Positions 47,167-59,797 of a stretch of 64,000 nucleotides of DNA are shown here, in pieces. The notes beneath the pieces were generated by a model. It ran no database searches. It had not been told where the DNA came from and worked only from the letters and a program-made list of their open reading frames with translations. This DNA is from Osmia lignaria lignaria. Taxonomy: Eukaryota; Arthropoda; Insecta; Hymenoptera; Megachilidae. Positions within the stretch are counted from its first letter, which is position 1, and the number at the start of each line of letters is the position of its first letter. Position numbers and translations under genes: made by a program. Location: assembly GCF_051020975.1 (NCBI RefSeq), contig NC_135037.1, positions 4,836,001 to 4,900,000 on the forward strand, given 5' to 3'.

Positions 47167-49133
47167 GTAAGTTTTCATGCTATTCGACTCACCCTTAGGG
47201 GTTAATTAAAGGTGTGAGAAAAATCATTCTTCTCCAGAGCGTGCAACGCTCGGTGAATTTCTTTCGATGAAAATCAAACGTTTTCGCTTTGTCGAGCGAA
47301 CTTCTGTGCAGACATTCGGTATCTTTTGATTTCTTTTCTCGGTTCATCGTTACCGTCGGGAAATTCATTTTCTGACAAACTACTCCGACTTTGTCGTGTT
47401 CAAATTCTGTTCAAATTCTGTCTCGAGAAATATTAATATACGTGTGACGTTGGAGCGCGATGGAAATTCTTTGATGTCTTCGCGTTTCTTTTAGTGGAAA
47501 ATTAAAATAAATTGGTGACGTTATTTGCAAATTTTTAGAGGAAATATTTCTCATTCTAAAGCTAGAATTTCTACTTCCATTTCTGAAAATTCTAGTATTC
47601 GCTCTCTTATATTGAATTGCATAAATTCGTAATAAAATTCTGTAGCAAAGGGCATTAGTAAATTGAAGATTAAATGCAAGAGGGGAGGGCCTTTAATTTC
47701 TATGTCTTTTATCTGAGTGAAAATTAAAATAGGTCAATGACAATTTTAACAGAAGAATTTTTACTAAATTTAATAAACTCAAATTCCCAATATATTTTAT
47801 TAACTTCACCTAATCCATCTGAGAATACTTAATTTGAAATTTTTTAATTAATCTGCTTATCTATAATACACATTTCATTTTATTCTCATCCCTTTGTGTA
47901 ACAATAAATTAATCTAACAAAAAGGGTTTCAAATTCAGCATTCTGAAACGAGGGCAGCAAGCTTAAATGAATGAATGAAACATGTTTGCCATACGTTTGA
48001 ATAGGAATAATATAATGTAATTTCTGAATAGTTACAACTCTATCAGGTTAACAAATATATTGCTTGTTGTGTTCTGGTGAAGAAACATTCCCATGGAAAC
48101 TCGTCGAAAGAGAAGTAGCAGAATTAATTACTTCAATTAATTTCAACAATATTGCAGAAGGGTCTCATTAAGCATTAAATTGCACAACATAAGCAGACGA
48201 ACGACAATTAGATGCAGTTAGCGAAATTGTCTCTCTGTGGAGAGTATAATAAAACAATGTTTTATCGGCTGCCTTAAATCAGAATGCATGGAACTGAATG
48301 TATTAAATGATTCATCTTAGTTATCTCTATTATACGAATATCGTAGGAGCCATAATGTAACAGTGATACATGTATTTTTTTCGTACATGAAGGATTTTTG
48401 TTAATTAAAAAATTCTGTTTAGTAGACTCTTGATAACTGTCCACATCTATCATAGAAAGAAATAATTTTTTGTTAACATTATTAAAACAGAATTTATATT
48501 ATATATGCACAAGGCCGTCTTTTATATATCGTGTTATATTAAAGTCTCTTGTATTTTCATTCACAAAAGCTGTTTGCTTTCTCTAGAATTCTTTTCACCT
48601 ATACACTCTATTTCCGGGCTTTTTTTAAGCGATTCGAAAAGGCGAAGGTTGCTGTAATAATAGCGGGAAACGAGGATGAGATCAAGGTGAACCTACATTT
48701 CGAAAAGAAAAAAGAGAAGAATAATAAGAAAGAGGAAAGCGCATAATTCAGTCCGACGAACTGTTCCAGATATTATTTTTAATACCGCATCTCTTCATCC
48801 CTTGAAAGTGCCGTTCTTCGTTAGAGATTCACGAGCTCTTAACTTCCTTTCCTTTGCCCGTTTTCTATGCAGAAATTCTGTTGATTACGTTGAAATTGCG
48901 ACGGTGTACTACCACTTGCACCTGTAAATGTAACCGTACTCCATTTATCACGTAATTCGTCCACTCGATCCCATTGTCGACACCATTTTCTAAAGAATCA
49001 TTCAATGAAACTTGTCATCTTTCATCGTTTGAGAATAAAACGAGGCCAATGGGTATTAAAGATTCAATGAAACTGTAAAATTTGCATAATTCAAAAGTAC
49101 GTACCATTAACTCTCTATTACAAACATTATATC

Positions 49134-49299
49134 TTAACCTTTTTCATACCTCCTGAATTCTAGGGCTTAGAAGTTGGAAAATTGCTAAATTAGATTATCA
49201 TAATTATCCTATCATTTCGCTTTTCCAAACTATTAAATAGAAATTAGAAATAAAAATTTTAATTGGGCCTCTCTCCATGGTCCGCCATTCGAAGGTTAA
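49134..49299 (-). mobile_element. piggyBac-like MITE, TTAA family, full-length copy
   Basis: TTAA lies at 49134-49137 and 49296-49299, giving 166 bp. On the minus strand the left end is TTAACCTTCGAATGGCGGAC followed by CATGGAGAGAGGCCCAATT, very close to the reference at 46106. The right end is decayed (CTAGAATTCAGGAGGTATGA then AAAAGGTTAA). No coding capacity. Confidence 0.75.
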
Positions 49300-50132
49300 G
49301 AAATGTATCATTAATAAAATTTAAAAAAATGTGGACCACGAAAGGTTCAAATACATTTCTTAATGCGTTCTTTGTACAGGTGAAAAGTACATATAATGAT
49401 CCGTTAAAAAATAGATTGAACAATTGTAGAAGGTTTTAAAGACGATGATTCTGCTTGGGGAAAGAAAATATTGATACTGTCCTCAGTTTCTTCTTTATTT
49501 TCTTAACTGTTGAAACTACTGCAGATGTGACACTTGTTATTTCTTGTACAATTGTTTCTTTCCGACGAAAGGTGCAGTTTAATCCTTTCATCCTATATTT
49601 TAAAGAACAACCTAGTTTAAGGAATGTTTATTTTACCCTCCTGTTCTCCAGGAATATTTTGTGACACTTGAAACGTATTATATATTGTTTCTAAATTTAA
49701 AAATAATTTATTGAGATAACTTAGCCCTTTAACCCAAAATTAATCCAATTAATATTAAATTTCATTAAACAGATGAATATGAAAAATTACCCTAATATAT
49801 TTTTATTTTGAACAATGTAAAATTATAATTTTAGAAACACTGATGATTTCCTTTTAGTTAACTCCACAATGAAAAGGTTAACATCGTTTCGTCAACTCTC
49901 TTCATTTTTCGGAAGTGAACGTTTCGAGGATTCTATTAAGCCGAGTCTCCATGCTTTCAGGTCGGGAACGACAGTGACGATATCGAAGATCGTTCTGGCG
50001 AGATAACAATGATAATAAATGACGAAGAGAAAATGAAATAGTTTGAAGGGGTGGAATCCGCGAGTAAAGGGTGAGACTAGCATCGACTTAATACTCTAGC
50101 AAGGACCTCGAGGGGCAAGGAGTTAGCCCTGT

Positions 50133-50357
50133 TTGAAATGCAGGCTGCGCCCGTCGCAGAACAAACCCCCCGTCCGCCCCTGTGTTTCACTCGGGTCCCA
50201 CCCCCTTTTCACCCTGTCCCCGCGAGCAAGCCCCGCAGCAAGAAACATGGGGTGCAGTTTGAACGGGAAACTGCTTTCCTCTTCTAGAATCTTATTTATC
50301 ACCTTCGTTCTTTACACCTTTCTTTTTCTCGTCTTCAGCTACGTCCCTTTCTCTTGA
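50133..50357 (+). other. 75-codon frame in a C-rich island, not called as a gene
   Basis: The frame translates a C-rich, low-complexity stretch (prolines and arginines) followed by a hydrophobic C-terminal half (ILFITFVLYTFLFLVFSYV). An internal ATG at 50246 gives a short peptide starting MGCSLNGKLL with one possible membrane segment. No family is recognised. Composition alone explains both halves, so I record it without calling it a gene. Confidence 0.15.
50197..50221 (-). other. potential G-quadruplex motif
   Basis: On the plus strand, CCCACCCCCTTTTCACCCTG followed by TCCCC gives four C-runs of at least three with loops of 1, 6 and 3 nt. The minus strand therefore carries a canonical G3+N1-7 quadruplex motif. 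Additional C-runs just upstream (CCCCCC at 50166, CCCC at 50177) could take part. Such motifs are unusual in DNA this AT-rich. Confidence 0.5.
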
Positions 50358-50472
50358 ATGACATTCGTCACCCTTCGATGCTTCCCTCACTGGTTTAAAT
50401 CGTAAATGGCCGGGCTGCGTTCTGACACTCGACGCTTGATTCACCCTCTTTTTTATTTATGGTGACGATTTC

Positions 50473-50890
50473 GAACGTTCTAAAAAGGATTTCATTGAAA
50501 TCGAAAGGTAGCAGTCTGTCTTTTCCTTTGCCACCTTTGAAGATTTATATCGAAGTTTCATTCTGTAGATTTTGAAGATTTGGGTCAAACATGAAAGCTC
50601 CTCTTGCTTTTATCCCTTCGTTAGAGTGATTTAGTGGAAGGCTTTTTTTAACTTGATTAAGAGTAAATTGTAAAAAAGAATTTTTACCCTTTTATCGGTA
50701 CTAACATGCTTGTTTGGAATGTTGTAAAAAAGCTTTTTACTGAAATTGAAAGGAAAATGTAAAAGTCTTTCTCTTTAGAGAATTCATATTTGGGTCGAAT
50801 ATAAAAATTTCTTCTTATATTGCTTTGTTAAATGCATTTGCATAAGGGTTCTTTATTTGATTAGTACTGGATTGGAGAAATAATTAACTT
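50473..50890 (+). repeat. diverged tandem duplication, period about 243 bp
   Basis: The landmarks GAACGTTCTAAAAAGG (50473) and GGAATGTTGTAAAAAAGC (50716) start two units. Both continue with a TGAAAT-GAAAGG block, GTCT-TCTTT, ATATTTGGGTC or TTTGGGTC-AA-AT-AAA, CTTCTT-or-CTCCTCTTGCTTTTAT, GTTA-A, AAGG-TT-TTTA-TTGATTA and a closing AAATTGT/GGATTGGAGAAAT block. Unit 1 has about 40-60 extra bases, including a second GAAGATTT. The array is old and non-coding. Confidence 0.65.
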
Positions 50891-50899
50891 CTAATTAAT

Positions 50900-53800
50900 A
50901 TCAATATTATATGAGGCAATCAGGTTCTATATTTCTCATAAAGTCATGGAAAATCATAGAAACCCAAACACGATATGCATTATTAGTTTAATTTATTATA
51001 GTAATACATAATCCCTACAATCACGATTAATTTATTATAATGACACAATAGAATTTTTAGATTAAAGATGATGAATGTACATTTATTGTGGAAAATAAAT
51101 TTCATTCATTACACTTATTAAAAATTTTATAATTAATATAAATATTTCCTGAATACCAACAAGGAAAATTGTCTTCATTTTAGTAAATGAAAATATAAAA
51201 TTTATTTTTAAAGTGCACCTCATATAGGATCTTCTGAAGGGTCAATATCACCCTTTTTCATCCCCACTTTTAGCATTACCCGCTAATTAATTTTTTCTCT
51301 TTTACTAAGAATCCTAACCAGAACCTAGGTTACATAAAACATAAATCTTCCTTTTATTTTATTTCATCCTCAGTTTTATTTTACTACTTCCTGGATCGTC
51401 CATATTTTATCGGCAAGAAAATATACCGTACCCTCTAACTGTAAACAGTGATCATAAAAAATTATGTCTCCTAATAATTTTTTTTCTCCTCTGAGAGGTT
51501 CAACGTCCTCGGAATCATCGGGAAGTTTCTCGTTACGAACAGGTTACCATAGTCAATTAATCTCGTAACGAGTGGAAAAGTTTCGGCTATCAAGAAACAG
51601 AAAGAAAGAACAATCCCTGGGATTAACTGTGTTACGAAGGTAGCTTGGATTTAAGGGCGAGTTAATTACCGCCACTAAATAATCCTTAATTGCTCTGTCC
51701 GTCGACTTAAATACTGGCGGGTGGCGGTTTTATGCAATTCCGTGAAATTACCTCGTATTTCAATATTTGTATAGTTTTACGAGTGACTAGGACATTTCTT
51801 AAGCAAAGTAACACTACCAGTTACCTGTCGACTTTAACGAGTATCAATCTGTATTCAAGAAGGGATTTTCCTGTTGTTGAATTTCCGAATTTAATTGTCG
51901 ATATTGGTAGAATTTAAAGGTAAATGCACTCTAAATACCTGGATTTTACAGACAGGTATATTACTGAACCTGCGAAAAACACGTGGTGGCTTATACCTAA
52001 ATCCCTTTTTCTCTATCTTCTAACTGGTTGAAATTTTTACTATGCGTAAGGACATAAATTTAAAGAGGTTTTCTGGTTAAAATTGGAATTTATTCTAAAA
52101 GATATAATTATTTAAAATTTATTAGATTTCAGATGAATAATTCTAATTCCAAAATATTAATTTAAAAGAGATCATAAATCTATGAATAATAGTATTTAAA
52201 AATTCGGATCATTATAAATATACAATAAAAATTCAGATCATGAAAAAAAATTACTGTTAAATTAAGCTTCTATTATTTTTAATTAAATGTATAAAATTTA
52301 TCGTCAAGAATATATCTTTGAATACAAAGTAATTAAATTGTCAGAGTTTTTTCGTGCATAAAACACTTGGTGCTATTAGAGAGACCATTAACCCCTTTGA
52401 ATTAGAATTCTAATTTACACCTCGATACACGTTAATGCACGCTGTGTAAAGGTAGCTAAATAGTTCGCAGTTGCTTCTTGAACGAGAATCACGACCGGTG
52501 AGATTTGTTTAACGCGCTCGTTCGACCTTAACGAGTATCGATTGCCACTCGAGGAAATAATGGTACATTGGGATTTCGTGTGCTCGTGCTAGATCAATCG
52601 TGAGAAACAGCCAGAGTTTCTAATTGCTCGCTATCTTACAAATTAAAGATGCTCTTATACAATCGATAATCGTTTCTTTTCTTCTTACTATATCATTAAC
52701 AAAACATTTTAACAATATTATAAAATACCAGAAAATACTTGAATTTGTTCCAAAACTTGTTTACCAATGTAACAGTTAATTTAGTAATTCAGTAATTTCG
52801 TGGAAATTTTAATTGCATAAATTCCAAATAATAAAATACTACTAGAAATAAAAGTATTAGCATATAGATAACTTAAATTTAGTACAGTATCGAGCAAAGT
52901 AGGCTTCTCAAGTGAAAGTGACAGTATATGAAAGGCAGAAATTTCAAAAATTCTAATTTTAACAATATTAATATTAAAATTATTAAAATTATTATTAGAA
53001 GTATAAACTATAAGTAATACATAAATCCGTGAAATGCACTTTTAGTATAGAGGGAAAGGGTTAATCCATTAAGTGATTCATACGATACCGGAATGATTTC
53101 CCAGCTCGACGTCGCGGTGAAAGCTCGAGGTGACACGATTTCGTTCAGTGAAAAAGAAGCGACGTGAATCTATTTGAGGGGTCGTGGAAGCCACGAGGGG
53201 GTTGAAATGACGATTTGTTCCCGATTTACGTGGCAGAGCTCGGAGATGCCGTCAGAAATTTGCATGCCAGTGAAGAAGCAGCTAGCTCTCAGCGATGCAC
53301 GCGTGTCAACGAGGACGTATAAAATCAACGTGACTTTACGATCTCGTTTAAACGTTCAACGACTGATCCTGACGTGATTTTGAATAAATTAGCGTCAAAA
53401 TGCCTAGAGATTTTCTTATCATGCAAATATCTTATTCGCCCTATGAACGTGTGAAATCAAACTGCATTGCTGATCTACTTTGTTTCAGTTTCTGTATTAT
53501 ATCAGAATATTAGAAAAGTATTTCAAAATGCAAATGAGAAATCAAAATTTCTGACTGTCTTCCTTTTTCATACAATTTTGAACAGATTAAAGTTCTTGTA
53601 TATTATTCAATTAATAATCTTCTGAAATCAAATGGTACCAAGTAGTCTTGAGTAAAATGTAGAAAACAAATATTTTAAATACTAGTTATTGAATTTTAAG
53701 GAAATTAAAACAAATTTTAAGGAATAAAACAAATTTTTATTCTTGACAAATAAAATAATTTAATTTTCTTATCTTATAGGCTGCTTATTATTTAATAATC

Positions 53801-56800
53801 CTGAACGTATGACTAAAATTAACTCGCATTTAAAATAAAATATTGTAATTTTTGCAAAATGGAAAGAAAATGTGTGGCCAGTGACTGGAAGTTAAAAATT
53901 TCTTCAGATGTTCGCCGAACTCGATTTTCGTCGATATTCTTCGGCGTTTCGTGAAAATTTGAATAACGCTCCCCGGATACAAGTTGCAGGAGGAACAAGT
54001 TCGCGGAAAGTTGTGCCGACGCGGCGTGTGAAAATAAGCGAATAATTTTCGATGCAACTCGGCGTCGGTACTCGCGTTCTTTGAGGTGCAAAAATTCCCT
54101 CCCAGAATCCCAATAAAGGTTGACGAGCACTCGCGCGTGCAACAACTTTCAAAGAGAGCGATTTGCACTGTACTCTTCCTTGACACCGATACCAACGCGC
54201 ATCCGCGCGCGAAAACGTTGACACATGCGAATTTATACGCGCAACTCTGCTCCGGAAATGGTTCGTACTCGAATGAGGATACGTGCGAAATGTATCGAGA
54301 TCGAATACCTGATCGACCGTATGAAGTAAGTGTATCGTAACATCGCGATTCCAAACGAATCAGTCGACTTGTAAATCCGGATAAGGAATTACTATCGTAC
54401 CAATTCAACTGTAGTTCACGATTGTTGGGTTCACAGATGCTGATCGTGATGCATGTACACCAGATTCTTACAGAAATTTAATTTATTTATTTATTTAGAT
54501 TTTCATGGAGAAAGGAAGCTTCTTAGCATTATATTTAACATTTTTCTTTAGGATGTTAGAGTCTAGAAAATTTGTACAGAATTGGCTGATAAATATATTA
54601 TTTTATGACCTAATGAAGATAGGTATGAATAATTTATAATTCCTTTGATTAGAAGTGTAATTAAAGACTTATTATTACAGGTATGCGAAAACCCAAAAAT
54701 CGCGGGTGTCCGATACTCGGATCGGATTGGGAATTGTTTTAGTCCGACCCGACCCGAATAATCCAAATCTGATCATACTCTACCCGACCCGAACAATGCA
54801 GACCCGTTTTGACCAGACCCGCTATTTTTGGATTTTCACACACCTCTACCCACAATTTAAAATTATAATTAAAATGCCAAAAGTTTATGATGAGTAAAGA
54901 AATATTTGCTTCTTAAAAAGATAAAAGGATATTGAAAGGACTATGGGTATAGGCAAATTTCCAAAATATCCTTGCTGTTCTAGATGCAAACAGTGTACGT
55001 GACGCCTTATTGCAAGTTTCGGCTGTTAATTAATATTGCCAGAAATTGGTCAACAAGCGAACTAACCGAACTTGTAACGAGTTTTGACCGTCAATAAACT
55101 AAGCATCAGTTGAAGTGAATTTTGAAAGGAAACCTCGGGCAGTGAGAAATTGTCAAGGGGATTTTGTATTATGCAGGAAAAGGAATATTCCCTTTAAGGA
55201 AGGAAGAGATTGTATTAAAGTTATTGTTAAAATGGCTGTAGTAAATTAAAACGTTTAATGTGTTAGGAGATTTGTGGAGGGGATAGAATTGTTTGTTGGT
55301 TTCTTAAAGGCTCAGTTGGTGGTCGCAATAACAGGTGGATTGATGATTTTATGTGGAGGTAAGAGGAAAAGTTTTTACATTTTTCTTGAAGGGTCTGCTG
55401 GAAGATGTTTGTTTCCTACAACTTCAATAAAAGTTTTAGAATGTCGGTAACTTATATATATTTGTTATCTGAATTGCTGGGGTTTATATATTATACGTGG
55501 ATTGAATTTTGTGTACAATTTTTAAAGACTCATTTGTCACGCTATGAAATGATTTGGCAGTCTAATTTTAATGGATTAAAGAAATTAATATGAAAGAACC
55601 TCCTTATTTAAAGAAATTATTTCAATAGAATTAAAAATGGAACGAGAGCCATTTTTTTTTTAAACAAAACTTATACTAATTATTATTAACGTCACACTTC
55701 AGTTAACTTCATTTCTAGATAAAGTTAGCTTCTCTGTCATTTAAACTGAAAAATAAACTCACTAATGGCATATTATTTTAGAAATGGTTACATTGTGCCC
55801 TTAGGGAAGGTACCCTCAAAAGTACACTTCATTCACCATCATCCTGTAAACATGGATTCTCCGCTCGTTTAAGTTATTATATTACCTTCAATTATTTAAA
55901 GTATCTTTATATCCTGTTTTATTAAAGTCTGGGGTATTTTAATTACAATTATAATTAGAATCTCGTTTGCACGATCAATCATGATTTAATTTAAAAACTC
56001 TTTTAAGTAGCAATCTTTGTCACTGAATCTTCTTATTAATGTGCATTCTAAATTTTAAAAAATATTCAAAATAAATTTACAAATTTACATTTAGTTTTAA
56101 AATTAATTGACAAGATTATTAAAAAGTTACAAATTGTAACAGAATTATTTTATATTTACTGATTATAATACCTATTAATCCGTATTATTACCTAATCTTA
56201 ATGAATATTTAATTTCAATTAAACTCCTTTGAAGACTATGTATACCAATATACGCGACAATGTTATTAGCAACTCATAATCACCTGGTAAATTGATTAAT
56301 GCTCTGAATCAATATTTTCGTTAAAGTTACCTCGAAACAGTATTACAGGTGAAGTTCATAAATTACCAGCTGGCCATTTGTTTTCACCCGAAGAACCACC
56401 CTGTTTTAATGCAATGGTACCAATGTGTCAGTTGTACTACTCCTTTCATTAATGCGTTCTCGTTTGTTAGCAATTTAGGATTATGCGGGGGATGACAAAT
56501 ACTAGGTGTAAAGACGTAATTTTTTAAATATTATTATTTTATTAATTTCATATTTTAAATTTCTTACTTAATTTAACAATTTTTTGTAGAGTTCGATTCG
56601 ATGGAAGTTGATAAAAATATTAAATTCAAAATAAGTTTCTGTATAAATTTTGAATAATAAATACTCTTAGATAAAAAATCTGTACCAAATATTTTTAAAA
56701 ACCATTTCAAGAATTTGAAATTATGAAATTCATCGTTCTCTTAGTTTCACAAATTAGAGATAAATAAATAAATAAAAATCTCTAATTTTAATTTTGAGAT

Positions 56801-58960
56801 CCAAAAATTTCATATTCCTTCCACAGTACGATTTTGGAATCGGATCAAATCGACTTTCCCTCACAAAAGCGCACATATTGCTCGTTAACTTGCAGTGCCA
56901 ATTTAGTAAAGGGTTTCTCGTATAACAAATAGAGATTTCGTGCATGTGTTTCGCTAAGAAGCTTCCTCTTTCAAAGTCGTTCAAGTAGCCTGTTATCGAC
57001 TTTAAGATTACAGCTTTCAGAGTGGACTTTCGCGAAGGGAAGACGTTAAAAAAGTGTAACGTTAGCCACGGAAATCGATCGTTAAGGCTTCCTGCTTGTA
57101 ACCTCTTAATTAAAAACATGGTTGCCTGTGCTTTTACGCTACTGTGCAACGATACACCAGCAGACTTCCGGTGTTTTTGTTGCTCAGAAGCTTCAATAAA
57201 ACTCCATTAGAACGATCGACGTAATGAATTAATGGGCGATCGTGTCGTCCATCGACCTAGAAATTAATTACGTTTACGTGTTATTAAGGAGCATATTTAA
57301 TTTTTGAGAGAAGTTAAAAATATTTTCAATATATCTTTATAAAATAGGCGCTTTAAATTTGAATTTAAAATAGTTATTATTGAGGAACTTGAGCTTTAAT
57401 ACAATTTCAATCAATTTAGTAATTCGTTTTCTCAATAGTGATAAAATCAAATTTTCTATCAGGAAAATTGATAGATCAATTACGTTCGACCGATAGTGTA
57501 CCACATATCGTGGAATTTCATGTTTCATGATATTATCTTAGCTCGTATTTCAGTTAGCTATCTCGGGTTACATAATCTATTTGCACGTAACCTTCGGTGT
57601 TATGGATTAATAATTCAGTGGTGTGACATATTTTAAATTTTCCTCCAAGATTTACGATACAATTTTATTTGCAAAAATAAATGTTCCTCGTTGATTTATA
57701 AGCATTTCCTGTATTTAGTTAAAAGTTTCAATGCAATTAACAAAGTAATGAAAATTATGAGCTAGAAGAAATATTTATTTCTAAGTAATATAAATATTTT
57801 TATTGACATTTACTTATTAAGTACAATTTTATAGAAGATATATACAACTTCACTACTTTTTATCATTAGACTAACATTAGATTAACATTGATTTGAATGA
57901 TAAAGAATGTTAGTCGAGTTCGCCTGATTTACCTGACAAAGGATGTCTGACCAAACACGGTGCCGTTCTACTGTCAACCGTCTGCTCATACATATTCTTC
58001 ATCACTCCGTGTACCATTACAAATATTACTTATTTTAATTAAAATAAACTATAAACAGAGAGTGAATCGAAGAGTAATATTCAAATGTAACTGGTAGAAG
58101 GTGTATAAAAATATAAAATAAATCACGTAACACCACGAATTCCATTTTATTTTAATAAATCATGAACTGTGGATACGAAATGGATACCATTAACAAATTA
58201 TTTTTAATATTTGAAGAAATGTGATACTGGCAATTATATTTCCATAATGTAATGGAAAAGATACGAAATACAGTGATTATTTCGGGTCCTCAAATAAATT
58301 GATCCAGTCCAAGAACATCCTCGATGATCCAAAAATATCATTTAACAGATCGTTTATTTGAGCTTCCTTTCATCTTATAGCAATCGAGCGAAAGCTAAAG
58401 AAACGAGAGGAATTTGTCGCGTGTTATGGTGGCGAAGGTTGAACGTAGCGGAAACGAGAGCGTAAAAAGCGTAGGGGTGGCTCGAACCCCTCATTGGAAT
58501 TTATGCTCGGAAAGCGAGAGATGGCTGACGCAACACGATATTGGGTCACTACAAATGGGGAGTAATACGACGGCGGTACACAGGGAAAGGCATTGACAGC
58601 AGAAACCGCAGAACCGAGCCAGTCGAGCCAACAGAGCGGCAGTCGAGTCATCTTGCAGCGGCGTATTCAGCAGAACCGCAGAAGAACCATTTGCCAAAAC
58701 GTCAATCTGACCCTCCTGCTTGTTTCCCTGAAAAGAATTAGCTGGAATGACAATGGTATGGTACGTTAGCCGAAGAAACAACCAAGGAAACAGTGAACCC
58801 ATTCTTGCCAATTTTATTCGGGAATATTGAACATAATAGATCCTTTTTAAAGTCTTTCAATACTTTCTGTATGAATTTTTTCTTTTTAAATGCAGTAGAA
58901 TTTCGATAATTATATGAAAATACATGGAGACACCAGTAATCCTAAAATATATAAATTAAG
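50900..58960. other. non-coding block with GC-rich islands
   Basis: No gene is recognised. GC-rich islands lie at about 51490-51720, 52430-52600, 53090-53380, 53900-54430 and 58380-58800. The 53.9-54.4 kb island is open in three minus-strand frames at once (up to 192 codons), which points to absence of stops rather than coding. The 58.6 kb island has CAGCAGAACCGCAGAA-like repeats. Short simple repeats occur at 54481-54497 (TTTA units) and 56761-56776 (AAAT units). A hAT-type MITE lies at 54676-54848. Confidence 0.5.
54676..54848. mobile_element. hAT-type MITE with 32-bp terminal inverted repeats
   Basis: The 173-bp element has ends TACAGGTATGCGAAAACCCA and (reversed) TAGAGGTGTGTGAAAATCCA. 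The inverted repeats extend to 32 bp with 27 matches by eye, ending in GCGGGT. TAGAGGTGTGCGAA-type ends are characteristic of hAT elements. The flanking octamers CTTATTAT and CCCACAAT share only four bases, so a target duplication is not demonstrable. The interior contains CCGACCCGACCCGAA twice within 60 bp, an internal direct repeat. No coding capacity; a 64-codon frame across it is a shadow. Confidence 0.75.
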
Positions 58961-58966
58961 CGCGCA

Positions 58967-59030
58967 TCAACCCTCGGACGGCGGACCATGAAGAGAGCCC
59001 TTAACTCAGACTCCGCTGTTCAAGAGTAAA
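58967..59030 (+). mobile_element. TTAA-family MITE reduced to its two ends (64 bp)
   Basis: The left end CCCTCGGACGGCGGACCATG followed by AAGAGAGCCC is almost identical to the reference at 46106. It is joined, with only a few bases between, to the right end ACTCAGACTCCGCTGTTCA. The AT-rich interior of about 100 bp present in other copies is missing. Flanks are TCAA and TAAA, i.e. the TTAA sites with one change each. The ends are better preserved than in some longer copies, so this is either a recent internal deletion or a minimal mobile form. Confidence 0.7.
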
Positions 59031-59797
59031 TCATTACCAATATAATTATTTGAAAATTTGAGTGACCCTGTATTACCTCATGGAATTTTTAAATATCGCA
59101 AAGTACCTAAAACTCCTTTTTAGGATTAGCTGCAGAGTAGCAAGAATAATTTTTAATATCTATCGCACTTTTATTGCCACAGTGGAATTCTCATACATCG
59201 AATGACATGCTTTAATAAGCGTTATTACGAAAATCTTTTATTTGCTTTTAATTTTACCTTCAAACAGAATTTTTCCATTGAGAAGTGGAATAATTACCTT
59301 CACGTCCTTATACCTTTTAACAATTTAAATCAAAGAGAGGGCTGTTATTACTGTAGTGAATCACACTTTATTTCGCGTTTAATTATAATTCATGAACCCA
59401 ACCTGCTCAAATGAGCACTAGACTGTTGCGACGTAACTTCAATGTTATTTGAAATACAAAATTAACTAACGATGAGGGTGGATGTTATCAAAGGTAACGG
59501 CGAGAGCAAGAGCCAGCTTGTGAATTATTTAACACATAGCAAATCGCTTTTCTCGACGCACTGCTAATGAACTTGATATGTTCACGAATGAAAGCTAATT
59601 TTCTGGTACAGATATTCTTTAAAGTAAAATAACCTTCTGTGCAAAAGGCAACGAAGTGGTTAATGTTTCCATGATATTTACACTACACTTGCTTTTGGAA
59701 ATATAATTCCGATCTGGTTATGAGCACTCTCATTATTCATTCATAATTTTTATTTTATTTTTTTAACACTGATTTTTATACTGTGGCTCCGGATTTG

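Larger units (their letters stand above)
45802..50190. other. non-coding block downstream of the candidate first exon
   Basis: If the first exon is real, this is intron. GC-rich islands lie at about 46900-47350, 48750-48980 and 49890-50190. Embedded are two TTAA-family MITEs (46106-46274 and 49134-49299), the candidate exon at 47099-47166, and an 11-bp tandem duplication TCAAATTCTGT at 47400-47421. Elsewhere I see only AT-rich spacer. Confidence 0.5.

Noticed and set aside
53830..54408. 192-codon minus-strand frame with overlapping frames of 106-108 codons
   Set aside because: All three minus-strand frames are open at once in this GC-rich island, which indicates lack of stops rather than coding. 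No domain is recognised.
54676..54690. TTATTATTACAG|GTATG read as a splice site
   Set aside because: It is the terminal sequence of the hAT-type element at 54676.
57915..57950. Minus-strand CAG|GTAAAT after a short pyrimidine run, a second ratchet-like site
   Set aside because: The pyrimidine tract is short and interrupted and the donor is not GTAAG, so it is much weaker than the site at 28891.
58465..58500. GGTGGCTCGAACCCCTCAT, resembling a tRNA T-arm or a hAT end
   Set aside because: The arms do not form a 5-bp T-stem on either strand, no other tRNA arms are present, and no matching hAT end is nearby.
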